From assembly GCF_004348685.1 (NCBI RefSeq), contig NZ_SMKO01000048.1, positions 1 through 52,150 on the forward strand: a DNA stretch of 52,150 nt, read 5' to 3'. This DNA is from Nonomuraea deserti (GTDB taxonomy: Bacteria; Actinomycetota; Actinomycetes; Streptosporangiales; Streptosporangiaceae). A program made the position numbers and the translations under genes. Below, piece after piece: positions 1 through 7,736 of the stretch. Under the pieces are notes generated by a model that searched no databases, was not told the origin of the DNA, and saw only the letters and a program-made list of their open reading frames with translations. How positions within the stretch are numbered: position 1 is the first letter of the stretch; the number at the start of each line of letters is the position of its first letter.

Positions 1-355
1 GCCCCACCACCAGGGCCACGATGCCCCCGCCCAGCCCGTTGCCGGTGCCGAGGCCGCCGTCGGCGGTCGCCACCACCAGCCCGCCCAGTGCCATGCCGGC
101 CAGCCCCGCCACCAGGGCCACGACGGCTCTGCGTGAGCGGGTACGGCCGGAGGTACGGGCCAGGGCCCACCCCCCGACGACCACGCCGGCCAGCCCCGAC
201 AGCGCGGCCACGATGGCCCCGAGCCGCCCGGCGCTCATGGCGTAGAGACCGGCCGGGTCGGCCGGAGCCAGGGCGTGAGCGGCCGCCGGCGCGGCCGACC
301 AGACCACTCCGGACAGGGCGGCTCCGGCAGCGGCAAGCACACGTCGGACGGACAT
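1..355 (-). CDS. DUF6223-like membrane protein, C-terminus beyond window
   Basis: Reading leftward from an ATG at 355, the frame stays open to the window edge (118 codons). The N-terminus MSVRRVLAAAGAALSGVV ending near PAAAHA looks like a signal peptide or first membrane segment. Two Gly/Ala/Val-rich hydrophobic stretches follow (around residues 45-65 and 75-92), separated by an Arg-rich loop (RTSGRTRSRR), then a Gly-rich segment. This layout resembles small actinobacterial membrane proteins annotated DUF6223; I recognise the pattern, not a function. The gene is divergent from the histidine kinase at 854, with the GACGTC array between them, so that array may be its promoter region. The C-terminus is missing here. 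Confidence 0.6.
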   Translation of the reverse strand, partial: MSVRRVLAAAGAALSGVVWSAAPAAAHALAPADPAGLYAMSAGRLGAIVAALSGLAGVVVGGWALARTSGRTRSRRAVVALVAGLAGMALGGLVVATADGGLGTGNGLGGGIVALVVG

Positions 356-380
356 GAGGCACTCCTTCTCAACCTGCGAC

Positions 381-668
381 GGGACGTCCTCACCTGTGGC
401 GGGGCGTCTGGGGACCTGTGACGGGACGTCCTCACCTGAGGTGTGACTTCATAGAACCTGCGACGGAACGTCCGACCCGCCGCAGGACGTCCTGAACCCG
501 GGGCGGGACGTCCTCACCGTGGCGCGACGTCCGGGGACCTGTGACGGGACGTCCGACCCGCCGCAGACGTCCCCTGGACCCCGTGGCGGACGTCCGACCT
601 GCGGCGGACGTCCTGGACCCGCGAGGGGACGTCCTCACCCGGATGGGACGTCCCCCCGGCGGGACGTC
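381..668. repeat. Array of GACGTC palindromes with ~20-21 bp period
   Basis: Twelve exact GACGTC hexamers, mostly within G-GACGTCC, start at 383, 425, 486, 507, 526, 548, 566, 589, 607, 628, 647 and 663. Decayed copies sit near 404, 445 and 466. Spacing is 16-23 bases, centred on about 20.5, i.e. two turns of B-DNA. Sequence between the cores is partly shared (CCTGTGACGG, CCGACCCGCCG, CCTCACC). The array fills the gap between the divergent genes at 355 and 854. It is not a CRISPR: units are too short and the spacers are related. It could be a multi-site operator or a decayed tandem repeat. Confidence 0.75.
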
Positions 669-778
669 GTCCGATCATCTCCGCCGGACCTGCCGCCTGT
701 CGTCCGCCGGGCGCGGGCAATTCGCGCTGCCGCCGGCGGCACAGCCGGCTACCGCGTCCGCCGCAGCGGCCGCGAACG

Positions 779-794
779 TACCGCGTCCGCGGTA
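779..794. promoter_or_regulatory. Inverted repeat upstream of the sensor kinase
   Basis: TACCGCG-TC-CGCGGTA is a perfect 7-2-7 dyad ending 59 bases before the kinase start. A partial copy (TACCGCGTCCGCC) lies at about 750-762, 29 bases upstream. It could bind the cognate response regulator or another dimeric regulator; no promoter hexamers are convincing. Confidence 0.35.
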
Positions 795-853
795 GCCGGC
801 CGGTCGTCCGCGCGCGGGACCCGCTCGCGGCGGGTTCCGGTTAAGGTGCGCGC

Positions 854-1981
854 ATGAGCACAGGACGGTCCGGAGTTCGGTCAGTCGTCACGGACGGGGC
901 GATCGCCGTCGGCGTGGCGGCGACACTGCTGGTCACCGGGCTGTCGGTGCAGCGCTCCGGCGCCTCACTCGATCTGCTCGGCTACGCGCTGCTGACGGCC
1001 GGCGGCCTGGCGCTGGCCGCGCGCCGCCGGGCTCCGGTCCCCGTCCTGGCCGTCACCGGGTTGTGCGCGCTGGCCTACCAGGCGGCCGGCTTCGACGTGC
1101 CCGCCATCGCGTACCTGTTCGCGGTGTACGCGGCCGTACGGGCGGGACACCGCACCGTCACGGTGGCGGCCAGCGTGATCATGCTGGCCGCCCTGCCGTT
1201 CGCGGCCATGGCCTCGGGCCTGCACGACACGGGCGAGGCGTTCGCGCAGGCCAGGGGTGCCCTCGAACTGGCCTGGCTGATCGCGGCCGGCGCCGCGGGC
1301 GAAGCGCTGCGGCAGGCCGAGCGACGGGCGGACGAGGCCGAGCGCACCCGGGAGGAGGCCGCACGGCGCCGCGCCGACGAGGAGCGGCTGCACATCGCGC
1401 GGGAGCTGCACGACTCGCTCACCCACCAGATCTCGATCATCAAGGTGCAGGCGGAAGTCGCCGTCCACGTGGCGCGCAAGCGCGGCGAAGAGGTGCCGGA
1501 GGCCCTGCTGGCGATCCGGGAGGCCGGCCGTGAGGCGGCCAGGGAGCTGCGGGCGACCCTGGAGACGCTGCGCGACGACGACAGGAGCCCGCCGCACGGG
1601 CTCGACCACGTCCCCGAACTGGTCGAGCGGGCCCGGACGGCCGGCCTGGACGCGACGCTCACCATCGAGGGGCGACGCCAGGGCGTGCCGGCGGCGGTGG
1701 ACAGGACCGCTTACCGGATCGTCCAGGAGTCGCTGACCAACATCGCCCGGCACGCCGCCGCCGCGACGGCGTCGGTCCGGATCGGCTACCGGCCCGGCGC
1801 CCTCCTCATACAGGTCGACGACGACGGCAAGGCCGCGTCCGGCGCCGTGCCGGTGCCCGGCGTCGGGCTGCTCGGGATGCGCGAACGCGTCACCGCCCTC
1901 GGCGGTGAGCTGCGGGCGGCACCGCGCGGGGAGGGCGGATTCTCCGTACGAGCCGAGCTCCCCGTGGACGGGACGTCGTGA
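854..1981 (+). CDS. Two-component sensor histidine kinase (HisKA_3 / NarL-type)
   Basis: A 375-residue membrane sensor kinase expected to autophosphorylate on His and pass the phosphate to the regulator encoded next. Several hydrophobic segments occupy about residues 12-150, followed by a charged coiled stretch rich in E, R and A (150-178). The HisKA_3 phosphoacceptor motif RELHDSLTHQ places the His at residue 186. The HATPase region has an N-box (QESLTNIARHA, Asn about 296) and G-box (GVGLLGMRERV, about 336). ATG 854 has AAGGTG a few bases upstream. The stop overlaps the next start (GTGA), so the pair is translationally coupled. The input domain is purely membranous, as in kinases sensing envelope stress, but the signal cannot be told. 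Confidence 0.93.
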   Translation: MSTGRSGVRSVVTDGAIAVGVAATLLVTGLSVQRSGASLDLLGYALLTAGGLALAARRRAPVPVLAVTGLCALAYQAAGFDVPAIAYLFAVYAAVRAGHRTVTVAASVIMLAALPFAAMASGLHDTGEAFAQARGALELAWLIAAGAAGEALRQAERRADEAERTREEAARRRADEERLHIARELHDSLTHQISIIKVQAEVAVHVARKRGEEVPEALLAIREAGREAARELRATLETLRDDDRSPPHGLDHVPELVERARTAGLDATLTIEGRRQGVPAAVDRTAYRIVQESLTNIARHAAAATASVRIGYRPGALLIQVDDDGKAASGAVPVPGVGLLGMRERVTALGGELRAAPRGEGGFSVRAELPVDGTS

Positions 1982-2640
1982 TCCGTGTCCTGCTGGTCGA
2001 CGACCAGCCGCTCATCCGCAGCGGATTCCGCGCCCTCCTCGACCTCGAGGACGACATCGAGGTGGTGGCCGAGGCCGGCGACGGAGAGGCGGGGCTGGCC
2101 CTGGCCAGGGAGCACCTGCCCGACATCGCTCTCATCGACATCCAGATGCCGGTCGTCGACGGCATCGAGGCGACCCGGCGCATCGCCGCCGACCCGGCCC
2201 TGGCCGGGGTGCACGTCGTCATCCTGACCAACTACGGCCTCGACGAATACGTCTTCGACGCGCTGCGCGCCGGCGCGGCCGGATTCCTCGTCAAGGACAT
2301 CGTGCCCGACGACCTGCTGCACGCCGTACGCGTCGCCGCGCGCGGGGACGCCCTGCTCGCACCGTCGATCACCCGCAAGCTGATCGACCGGTACGTCACC
2401 CAGCCGCGTCACATCGGGGCCGCCACGGGCCTGAAAGAGCTGACCAGGCGCGAGCGGGAGGCCGTCGTCCTCGTCGCGCAGGGCCTGTCCAACGACGAGA
2501 TCGCCGACCGCATGGTGATCAGCCCGATGACGGCGAAGACCCATGTCAACCGGGCCATGGCCAAGCTTCGTGCCCGTGACCGCGCCCAGCTCGTCGTCCT
2601 CGCCTACGAGTCGGGCCTGGTCACCCCGCGCATCTCCTGA
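1978..2640 (+). CDS. NarL/LuxR-family response regulator
   Basis: A 220-residue DNA-binding response regulator paired with the kinase it overlaps. The receiver domain begins IRVLLVDDQPLIRSGFRALL. Asp54 in IDIQMPVVDG is the predicted phosphoacceptor, with the conserved Thr in VVILTNYG (about 82) and Lys in FLVKDIV (about 105). The C-terminal LuxR-type HTH (about 150-210) contains LTRREREAVVLVAQGLSNDEIA and the recognition segment MTAKTHVNRAMAKL. Length and order fit the NarL/FixJ family. GTG at 1978 is chosen because of the GTGA overlap. Targets are unknown; the dyad at 779 and the GACGTC array are candidate binding sites upstream of its own operon. Confidence 0.95.
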   Translation: MIRVLLVDDQPLIRSGFRALLDLEDDIEVVAEAGDGEAGLALAREHLPDIALIDIQMPVVDGIEATRRIAADPALAGVHVVILTNYGLDEYVFDALRAGAAGFLVKDIVPDDLLHAVRVAARGDALLAPSITRKLIDRYVTQPRHIGAATGLKELTRREREAVVLVAQGLSNDEIADRMVISPMTAKTHVNRAMAKLRARDRAQLVVLAYESGLVTPRIS

Positions 2641-2866
2641 CGTCCACGCCGGACGCGCCGATGAGCCTCCTGCCGGACGCGGGTGAGCCGCCGTTGCGCG
2701 CTGTCCGCCCGTCCGGGAGGAAGACCTTCTTGGGAACCCCCTCGGGCTGGGCGCCGCACCGCGTGCCTCCGGCCCGCTGGACCCACCGTAGAAGGGGCCG
2801 CTGGGCCCGGCCGGCGCGGTCCGCCGCACCGAAGGCGTCCGGGCGGGGACGCCGCTCCGGGCGCGG

Positions 2867-3406
2867 TCAGCCCGGCTGTCGCCGGTCCCGGCGTTCGGCT
2901 TCACCGACCGGGCAGGTCGAGTGCTCCGTGGCACACGCGCCCCGGTCGCAGAGCCGGCAGATGTACTGCGCGTTCCCGTTGTCCTCGTACAGCTGCGTGA
3001 GGATCTTGACCAGCAGGTCGGACAGGGTCTGCTGCTCTCCTTCGTCCAGGCATTCGAGCACGCCGCTGAGCGGGGTCGCCCGCGCTCCGAGGATGTGCTG
3101 GGTCGTGGCCCAGCCCGTTTCCGTGAGCGAGACGGTCACCCAGTGACTGTTGAAGGGATGCGGTGAGCGCGTGAGCAGGCCGTCGGCTTCGAGCGCATCG
3201 ACCATCCGGGCCGCGGCGGACTGGGTCAGCCCCACGCGCCTGCCGAGTTCCGACACGCTGAGCCCGGGGCTGGCGGACAGCGTGACCAGCGCCGTGGCCC
3301 CCCGGGCGTTCACCCCGGCGGCGCGGGTCACGCTGCCGAGCGTCACGTCGGTCAGCGCCAGCGCGGTGGCGCCCAACAGGTTCGCCGTCGTGTTGGAATC
3401 ATGCAT
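2867..3406 (-). CDS. MarR-family regulator with Cys-rich C-terminal tail
   Basis: A 179-residue winged-helix regulator. The central part (LVTLSASPGLSVSELGRRVG, then LTQSAAARMVDALEADGLLTR) is a MarR recognition helix and the wing follows (VTVSLTETG). The unusual part is the tail after about residue 145: YICRLCDRGAC then TEHSTCPVGEAERR. It gives Cys with C-x2-C-x4-C-x5-C spacing, a pattern that could bind a metal or act as a thiol switch. ATG 3406 has GAGGT just upstream and a TAAAAT -10-like element. The 226 bases between its stop and the response regulator hold no gene I can see. No obvious target operon is adjacent except the divergent FKBP gene. Confidence 0.88.
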   Translation of the reverse strand: MHDSNTTANLLGATALALTDVTLGSVTRAAGVNARGATALVTLSASPGLSVSELGRRVGLTQSAAARMVDALEADGLLTRSPHPFNSHWVTVSLTETGWATTQHILGARATPLSGVLECLDEGEQQTLSDLLVKILTQLYEDNGNAQYICRLCDRGACATEHSTCPVGEAERRDRRQPG

Positions 3407-3424
3407 ACCTCATTTTAACATGCA
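3402..3424. promoter_or_regulatory. Promoter/operator candidate of the MarR gene
   Basis: An AT-rich patch in high-GC surroundings carries TGCAT (3402-3406) and ATGCA (3420-3424) as an inverted repeat with a 13-base spacer. On the minus strand TAAAAT (3412-3417) is a good -10 element very close to the MarR start. Autoregulation is inferred from position only. Confidence 0.4.
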
Positions 3425-3566
3425 CGACTCATGATGGCCTGGCATGCGACGGCCGAACGCACGGCGCATCCGGGAACCGGAGCCGCTTACGCCATCTGCG
3501 GCCTGGTGGCGCGGTAGCATCGCCTGGCCCGGCAGCCCCCAGCCGGGGCCACGCGGGAGGTCACCC

Positions 3567-4466
3567 ATGCGCCGCCGTATCGTCGTACTGCTGCTTCCGG
3601 CGCTGCTCGCGCCGGCCGGTTGCACGGGCGAGGCCGCCGACGGCATGGAGCTGAAGGTGGGCGGCGCGTTCGGCGCCCGGCCCACGATCGTCTTCCCCGC
3701 CGGCAAACCGGTGGACGAGCTGCAGGTCGACGAGCTGGCCGCGGGCAAGGGCGAGCGGCTGCGCCCCGACGACGTGGCGATCGTCCAGTACACCGCGCAC
3801 GTCTGGAACGGCAGGGACAACCGCCTGGTCGACTCCAGCTTCACCCGGGGCACCCCCGCCGCGTTCCCGGTGGGGCGGCTGCTGCCGGGGCTGGAGCGGG
3901 CTCTGCGGGGGCGCAGGGTGGGCAGCAGGGTGATCGCCGCCATCCCGCCGGGCGACGGCTTCGGCGCCAACCCGCCGCGGGGGATCGCCGCGGACGAGGA
4001 GCTGTTCTACGTCGTCGACATCCTCGGCGCCCACCCCAAGGGCGCGTCGGTCAAGGCGCGCGGCGGCTCGCTGGCCGGCGTGCGCGTCTCCGGCGGCGCC
4101 CGGCCGGCGCTGTCGGTGCCGGCGACCGCGCCGCCCGCCCGGTTCGCGGCCAAGGTGCTGCACCGCGGCAAGGGGCGCAGGACCCAGGCGGGGCAGCTCG
4201 TGGTCACCCAGTACGAAGGCGCGATCTGGGGCCGGCGCCGCGTCTTCGACGCGACCTGGACGACCGGCGGGCCCAAGGCGTTCAAGCTCGGCGACGGCGG
4301 CGTGATCAAGGCGTGGGACAAGGCGCTCGTCGGCGTTCCCACCGGCAGCCGGGTCGTGATGGTCGTCCCGCCCTCCTACGGGTACGGCCGCTCCGGCAGC
4401 CCGGCGTACGGCGTCAAGGGCTCCGACACGCTCGCCTTCGTCGTGGACGTCATCGCGGCCTACTGA
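3567..4466 (+). CDS. Double-domain FKBP-type peptidyl-prolyl isomerase, exported
   Basis: A 299-residue extracytoplasmic prolyl isomerase. The N-terminus MRRRIVVLLLPALLAPAGC is a signal peptide ending in a Cys; the lipobox is imperfect (Pro at -3). Two FKBP domains follow. The first (about 60-150) has VQYTAHVWNG, FPVGRLLPGLERAL and IPPGDGFG; the second (about 205-299) has VTQYEGAIWG, FKLGDGGVIKAWDKAL and VPPSYGYG. ATG 3567 is preferred over the upstream in-frame ATG 3444 because only it yields a signal peptide and it has GGGAGG at good distance. In other actinomycetes FKBP genes of this type lie near the paf/proteasome region, consistent with the block downstream. Confidence 0.92.
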   Translation: MRRRIVVLLLPALLAPAGCTGEAADGMELKVGGAFGARPTIVFPAGKPVDELQVDELAAGKGERLRPDDVAIVQYTAHVWNGRDNRLVDSSFTRGTPAAFPVGRLLPGLERALRGRRVGSRVIAAIPPGDGFGANPPRGIAADEELFYVVDILGAHPKGASVKARGGSLAGVRVSGGARPALSVPATAPPARFAAKVLHRGKGRRTQAGQLVVTQYEGAIWGRRRVFDATWTTGGPKAFKLGDGGVIKAWDKALVGVPTGSRVVMVVPPSYGYGRSGSPAYGVKGSDTLAFVVDVIAAY

Positions 4467-4545
4467 GGCCGCGGGGCCGCCGGGGCCGGGGCCGCCGGGG
4501 CCGCCGGTCGTCCGTGCCGGGCGGAGGCTTTCGTAGACTCCCGCT

Positions 4546-5196
4546 GTGAGTAGCGACGACCTCGACGCGCTGGCCCTGCTGCACGACCCCGTACGCCGCA
4601 GCCTGTACGACGTGGTGGCGGGCAGCGGCGGCGACGTCGGCAGGGGAGAGGCGGCCGAGGCCGCGGGCGTGTCCAGGACCCTCGCCGGCCACCACCTCGA
4701 CCGGCTGGTCGAGGCCGGGCTGCTGGAGAGCGGCCTGCGGCGGCCGGAGAAGAAGGGGCCGGGCAGCGGCCGGCCCGCCAAGGTCTACCGCAGGGCCAGC
4801 GGCGAGCGGTCGGTGAGCCTGCCGCCGCGCGACTACACCACCCTCGCCTCCGTCCTGGCCGGTGTGGTCGACCTGCTCGGCGCCGAGGAGCAGGCCGAGC
4901 GGGCGGCGCGCGACGCCGGCGCGAGGATGGCGGGGCGGCACCGGGGCGAGCCGGTCGAGCGGGTGCTGAGCGAGCGCGGCTACGAGCCCTACGAGGAGGA
5001 CGGCCTGCTGCGGCTGCGCAACTGCCCGTTCCACGTCCTGGCGAAGGAGCAGCCGCTGCTGGTGTGCTCGGTCAATCTGGCCCTGTGCCAGGGGCTGCTG
5101 GAAGGGCTGGGCGACGACCCGGGCAGGGCGCGGCTCGACCCCCGGCCGGGGGAGTGCTGCGTGGCGCTCGCCGCTTCTAAAACAAATGAAGATTGA
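4546..5196 (+). CDS. HTH regulator with putative Fe-S cysteines (SufR-like)
   Basis: A 216-residue regulator. The N-terminal winged helix (LHDPVRRSLYDVVAG, then GVSRTLAGHHLDRLVEAGLLE) resembles ArsR/DeoR-like repressors. The C-terminal half carries conserved-looking Cys: NCPFH at 160, VCSVN at 174, LCQGL at 181 and a CC pair at 204-205. SufR-type regulators bind an Fe-S cluster through such C-terminal Cys and sense iron, oxygen or redox state; assignment here is by analogy. The GTG start follows about 80 bases of GC-rich spacer after the FKBP gene. It is followed 21 bases later by a DUF3291 gene, a probable target, with a dyad spanning its stop codon. Confidence 0.85.
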   Translation: MSSDDLDALALLHDPVRRSLYDVVAGSGGDVGRGEAAEAAGVSRTLAGHHLDRLVEAGLLESGLRRPEKKGPGSGRPAKVYRRASGERSVSLPPRDYTTLASVLAGVVDLLGAEEQAERAARDAGARMAGRHRGEPVERVLSERGYEPYEEDGLLRLRNCPFHVLAKEQPLLVCSVNLALCQGLLEGLGDDPGRARLDPRPGECCVALAASKTNED

Positions 5197-5204
5197 CATA
5201 GAAG
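5174..5204. promoter_or_regulatory. Inverted repeat between HTH regulator and DUF3291 gene
   Basis: CTTCTA (5174-5179) and TAGAAG (5199-5204) form a perfect 6-base dyad with a 19-base AT-rich spacer, unusual in this GC-rich sequence. It overlaps the end of the regulator gene and lies just before the DUF3291 ribosome site, a position where bound protein would block expression of the second gene only. Confidence 0.35.
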
Positions 5205-5217
5205 GCGGAGAGGTGAT

Positions 5218-5709
5218 GTGCTGAGCGACATGCATCTGGCCCAGCTCAACATCGCGCACATGCGCGCGCCCGTGGACAGTCCCGAACTCGCCGAGTTCAT
5301 CGCCCTGCTCGAACCCGTCAACGCGATCGCCGACGCGGCGCCGGGGTTCGTGTGGCGGCTGAAGGAGAGCGAGACCGACCCCACCGCGACCGTCGTGCAC
5401 GACTACGGCGACCACCTGCTGGTCAACTTCTCGGTGTGGGAGTCGCTCGACGCGCTGTGGGACTACGTCTACCGCAGCGCTCACCTGGGCGTGCTGCGCC
5501 GGCGCAGGGAGTGGTTCCTGCGCGTGGCGGAGCCGTACACCGTCATGTGGTGGATCCCGGAAGGGCACATCCCGCCGCTGGCGGAGGGCATGCGGCGGCT
5601 GGAACGCCTCAAGGCCGAAGGGCCGAGCCCCGAGGCGTTCACCTTCAAGGACTCCTACTCCAGCAGCGAGGCCGCCAGCCTGCCGGCCGCCGCAGAAGCC
5701 AGGAAATAG
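5218..5709 (+). CDS. DUF3291 domain protein
   Basis: A 163-residue cytoplasmic protein whose sequence (LAQLNIAHMRAPVDSPELAE, FVWRLKESE, then NFSVWESLDALWDYVY and MWWIPEGHIP) matches the DUF3291 family, a ferredoxin-like monooxygenase-type fold related to antibiotic-biosynthesis monooxygenase (ABM) domains. No catalytic function is established. GTG 5218 is chosen because GGAGAGG sits just upstream; ATG 5230 is the alternative. It probably shares a transcript with the Cys-containing regulator before it, suggesting a redox-linked role. Its last 55 bases overlap the convergent DUF3866 gene. Confidence 0.85.
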   Translation: MLSDMHLAQLNIAHMRAPVDSPELAEFIALLEPVNAIADAAPGFVWRLKESETDPTATVVHDYGDHLLVNFSVWESLDALWDYVYRSAHLGVLRRRREWFLRVAEPYTVMWWIPEGHIPPLAEGMRRLERLKAEGPSPEAFTFKDSYSSSEAASLPAAAEARK

Positions 5710-6734
5710 GGCAGGTCCTCCTCAAGACCCCTGCCCATCGTCGACAGCCGCACCGGAGAGGCGCGCAGCGCCTCGTGCAGGCCGTCCACCGGCACGGAGA
5801 CGAGACGGTGGCGCACCGCCAGCAGCTCCGCCTGGTCCCTGACCCGCTCGCCGAACTCGCCCGGCAGCTCGGGCACCGGCACGTCGGCGGGCGACAGGGC
5901 GACCCGGCCGTAGGCGGTCAGCGAGTGGTGCGAGACGCCGTAGTGGCGCTCGCGCCTGTCACCCTCGCTGACCCGCAGCGCGGCCACCGGCCGCCCCAGC
6001 AGCACGCCCGCCGCGTTCACCGCCTCACCCGCCGACACCCCCGAGAAGCCCCACCGGGTGCCCGTGCCCAGGTTGCCCGGCCCCTGCGTGACGATCGCCA
6101 GGTCGGCCTCCAGCACGTGCCTGGCCGCCAGCAGCCCGGTGTGGGCGGTGACCGCCTCCACGTCGCCGCCGAACGACTGCCCGACCGTCACCACGCCCGC
6201 CAGCCAGCCGACCTCACGCAGCCGGGCCGCCGCCATCGAGAACCACGCGGGCAGCGCGCCGCCGTCCAGCATCACGTACGCGACGCGGATCGCGGGCTGC
6301 GCGCCGGGAGCCGAGGCGTACAGGCCGCACAGGATGGGCGGCAGCGCCGAGTGCAGATCCGCCACGATCACCGGCATGCCGTCCAGCGAGTCGGCCTCAC
6401 GCAACCGGTCGTGATGAGGGGAGCCCTGCTCGTCGGCCCCCAGCACCGTGGCCTGCAGCGGGGTGTACCGGGCCTTCACCAGGTGCCCGGGACCGTCAGG
6501 ATCTTGCGGCAAACGGTTAGGGACGGCCACCACCATGGCGTAACCTCCCGTACCGAGACCCATCGCGAGCGCGGTCGTGTTGAGCAGCACCTCGTCGCCG
6601 GGTTCCGGGCGCCCGACCAACGGCGGATACGCCAGCGCCCGGCACTCCCCCTCGGGGACGGCGACATCCAGCTCCACCGCTCCCGGCCACTCGCGTCGGA
6701 TCCGGACAACCTCGCCCTTGCGCCATCTGATCAC
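5655..6734 (-). CDS. DUF3866 family protein
   Basis: A 359-residue protein of the actinobacterial DUF3866 family. The start MIRWRKGEVVRIRREWPGAV is followed by GDEVLLNTTALAMGLGTGGYA, a central DLAIVTQGPGNLGTGTRWGF and a C-terminal VPVDGLHEALRASPVRLSTM. No membrane segment or catalytic signature is evident and the role is unknown. GTG 6734 is inferred: it is the first plausible start after the divergent promoter region and gives the family's usual N-terminus. There is no good ribosome site, so the mRNA may be leaderless. The gene is divergent from pafB, 39 bases away, an arrangement seen in other actinomycetes. Its 3' end overlaps the DUF3291 gene on the other strand by 55 bases. Confidence 0.85.
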   Translation of the reverse strand: MIRWRKGEVVRIRREWPGAVELDVAVPEGECRALAYPPLVGRPEPGDEVLLNTTALAMGLGTGGYAMVVAVPNRLPQDPDGPGHLVKARYTPLQATVLGADEQGSPHHDRLREADSLDGMPVIVADLHSALPPILCGLYASAPGAQPAIRVAYVMLDGGALPAWFSMAAARLREVGWLAGVVTVGQSFGGDVEAVTAHTGLLAARHVLEADLAIVTQGPGNLGTGTRWGFSGVSAGEAVNAAGVLLGRPVAALRVSEGDRRERHYGVSHHSLTAYGRVALSPADVPVPELPGEFGERVRDQAELLAVRHRLVSVPVDGLHEALRASPVRLSTMGRGLEEDLPYFLASAAAGRLAASLLE

Positions 6735-6773
6735 GGGGGCAGGGTAGCGTCGATTGAAGGAGGAGTGAGGCAG

Positions 6774-7736
6774 ATGTCGCGCCGGAAGACAGAACGGTTG
6801 CTCAATCTGGTGATCTGCCTGCTCGCCACCCGGCGCCCGCTGTCGGCCGAGCAGATCCGCCACGCCGTCCCCGGTTACGACCGCGACGGCGACGAGGCGT
6901 TCCAGCGCATGTTCGAGCGCGACAAGAACGAGCTGCGCGAGCTCGGCATCCCCATCGACGTGGTGCGCGACCCGTGGGAGGACGAGCCCGGCTACCGGAT
7001 CGAGCGGCAGTCGTACGAGCTGCCCGAGATCACCCTGGAGCCCGACGAGGCCGCCGTGCTGGGGCTGGCCGCCCAGGTGTGGCAGCGCGCCAGCCTGGCC
7101 GAGGCCGCCTCCGGGGCGCTGCTGAAGCTGCGCGCCGGAGGTGTGGCCACCGACCAGCCCGTCGGCGCGGCGATGGGCGGGGGAGCGCTGGAGCTGCGCG
7201 TCGACACCCGCGACCCGGCGTTCCCCGCGCTGTGGGACGCCGTACGCGACCGGCGGGTGGTGCGCTTCGACTACCGCGGCGCCGGCAGCGAGGAGGTCCG
7301 CACCCGCACCGTGGAGCCGTGGGGCGTGGTCAGCAGGCGCGGCCGCTGGTATCTCGCCGGGTTCGACCGCGGCAGGGACGCCCCGCGCGCCTTCCGCCTC
7401 AGCCGCATCACCGGGCAGGTCACGACAGTCGGCAAGCCGGGCGCCGTCGAGGTGCCCGAAGGCGTCGACGTGCGGGCCATGGTCGGCTTCCCCGACGAGG
7501 CGATGGACGAGCGGGTCGCGGTGATCCGCGTGCGACAGGGGTCGTGCGAGGGGCTGCGCCAGCTGGCCAAGGCCGTGCACCCCGGTGCGGACGGGTGGGA
7601 CGACGCCGAGCTGACCTTCTCCGACCCCGAGCGGCTGGCCGGCTGGATGGCCAGCCTCGGCGCCGACGTCGAGGTCGTCGAGCCCCCCGACGCCCGCGAG
7701 GCCGTCATCCGCCGACTGAAAGGGGCGCTCACATGA
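6774..7736 (+). CDS. pafB: PafB, WYL-domain transcriptional regulator
   Basis: A 320-residue protein that in mycobacteria acts with PafC as a heterodimer activating LexA/RecA-independent DNA-damage genes. The N-terminal HTH (TERLLNLVICLLATRRPLSA, EQIRHAVPGY) is followed by a WYL domain at about 160-235 (VRFDYRGAGSEEVRTRTVEP, GRWYLAGFDRGRDAPRAFRL, SRI) and the WCX C-terminal extension. The ATG is preceded by GAAGGAGGAG. Its stop overlaps pafC (ATGA). The paf genes take their name from proteasome accessory factor, but the proteasome genes themselves are not in this window. Confidence 0.94.
   Translation: MSRRKTERLLNLVICLLATRRPLSAEQIRHAVPGYDRDGDEAFQRMFERDKNELRELGIPIDVVRDPWEDEPGYRIERQSYELPEITLEPDEAAVLGLAAQVWQRASLAEAASGALLKLRAGGVATDQPVGAAMGGGALELRVDTRDPAFPALWDAVRDRRVVRFDYRGAGSEEVRTRTVEPWGVVSRRGRWYLAGFDRGRDAPRAFRLSRITGQVTTVGKPGAVEVPEGVDVRAMVGFPDEAMDERVAVIRVRQGSCEGLRQLAKAVHPGADGWDDAELTFSDPERLAGWMASLGADVEVVEPPDAREAVIRRLKGALT

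Noticed and set aside
381..668. CRISPR-like array
   Set aside because: The repeated core is only 6-9 bases, spacing is 16-23 and spacers are related to each other; no cas genes are in the window.
5193..5216. TTGACA as a promoter for the DUF3291 gene
   Set aside because: A -10 at normal distance would fall inside the start of the gene; the AT-rich patch is better explained as an operator or the end of the upstream gene.
6775..7580. Long minus-strand frame running through pafB into the DUF3866 gene
   Set aside because: It is the antisense shadow of pafB; DUF3866-like sequence begins only at GTG 6734.
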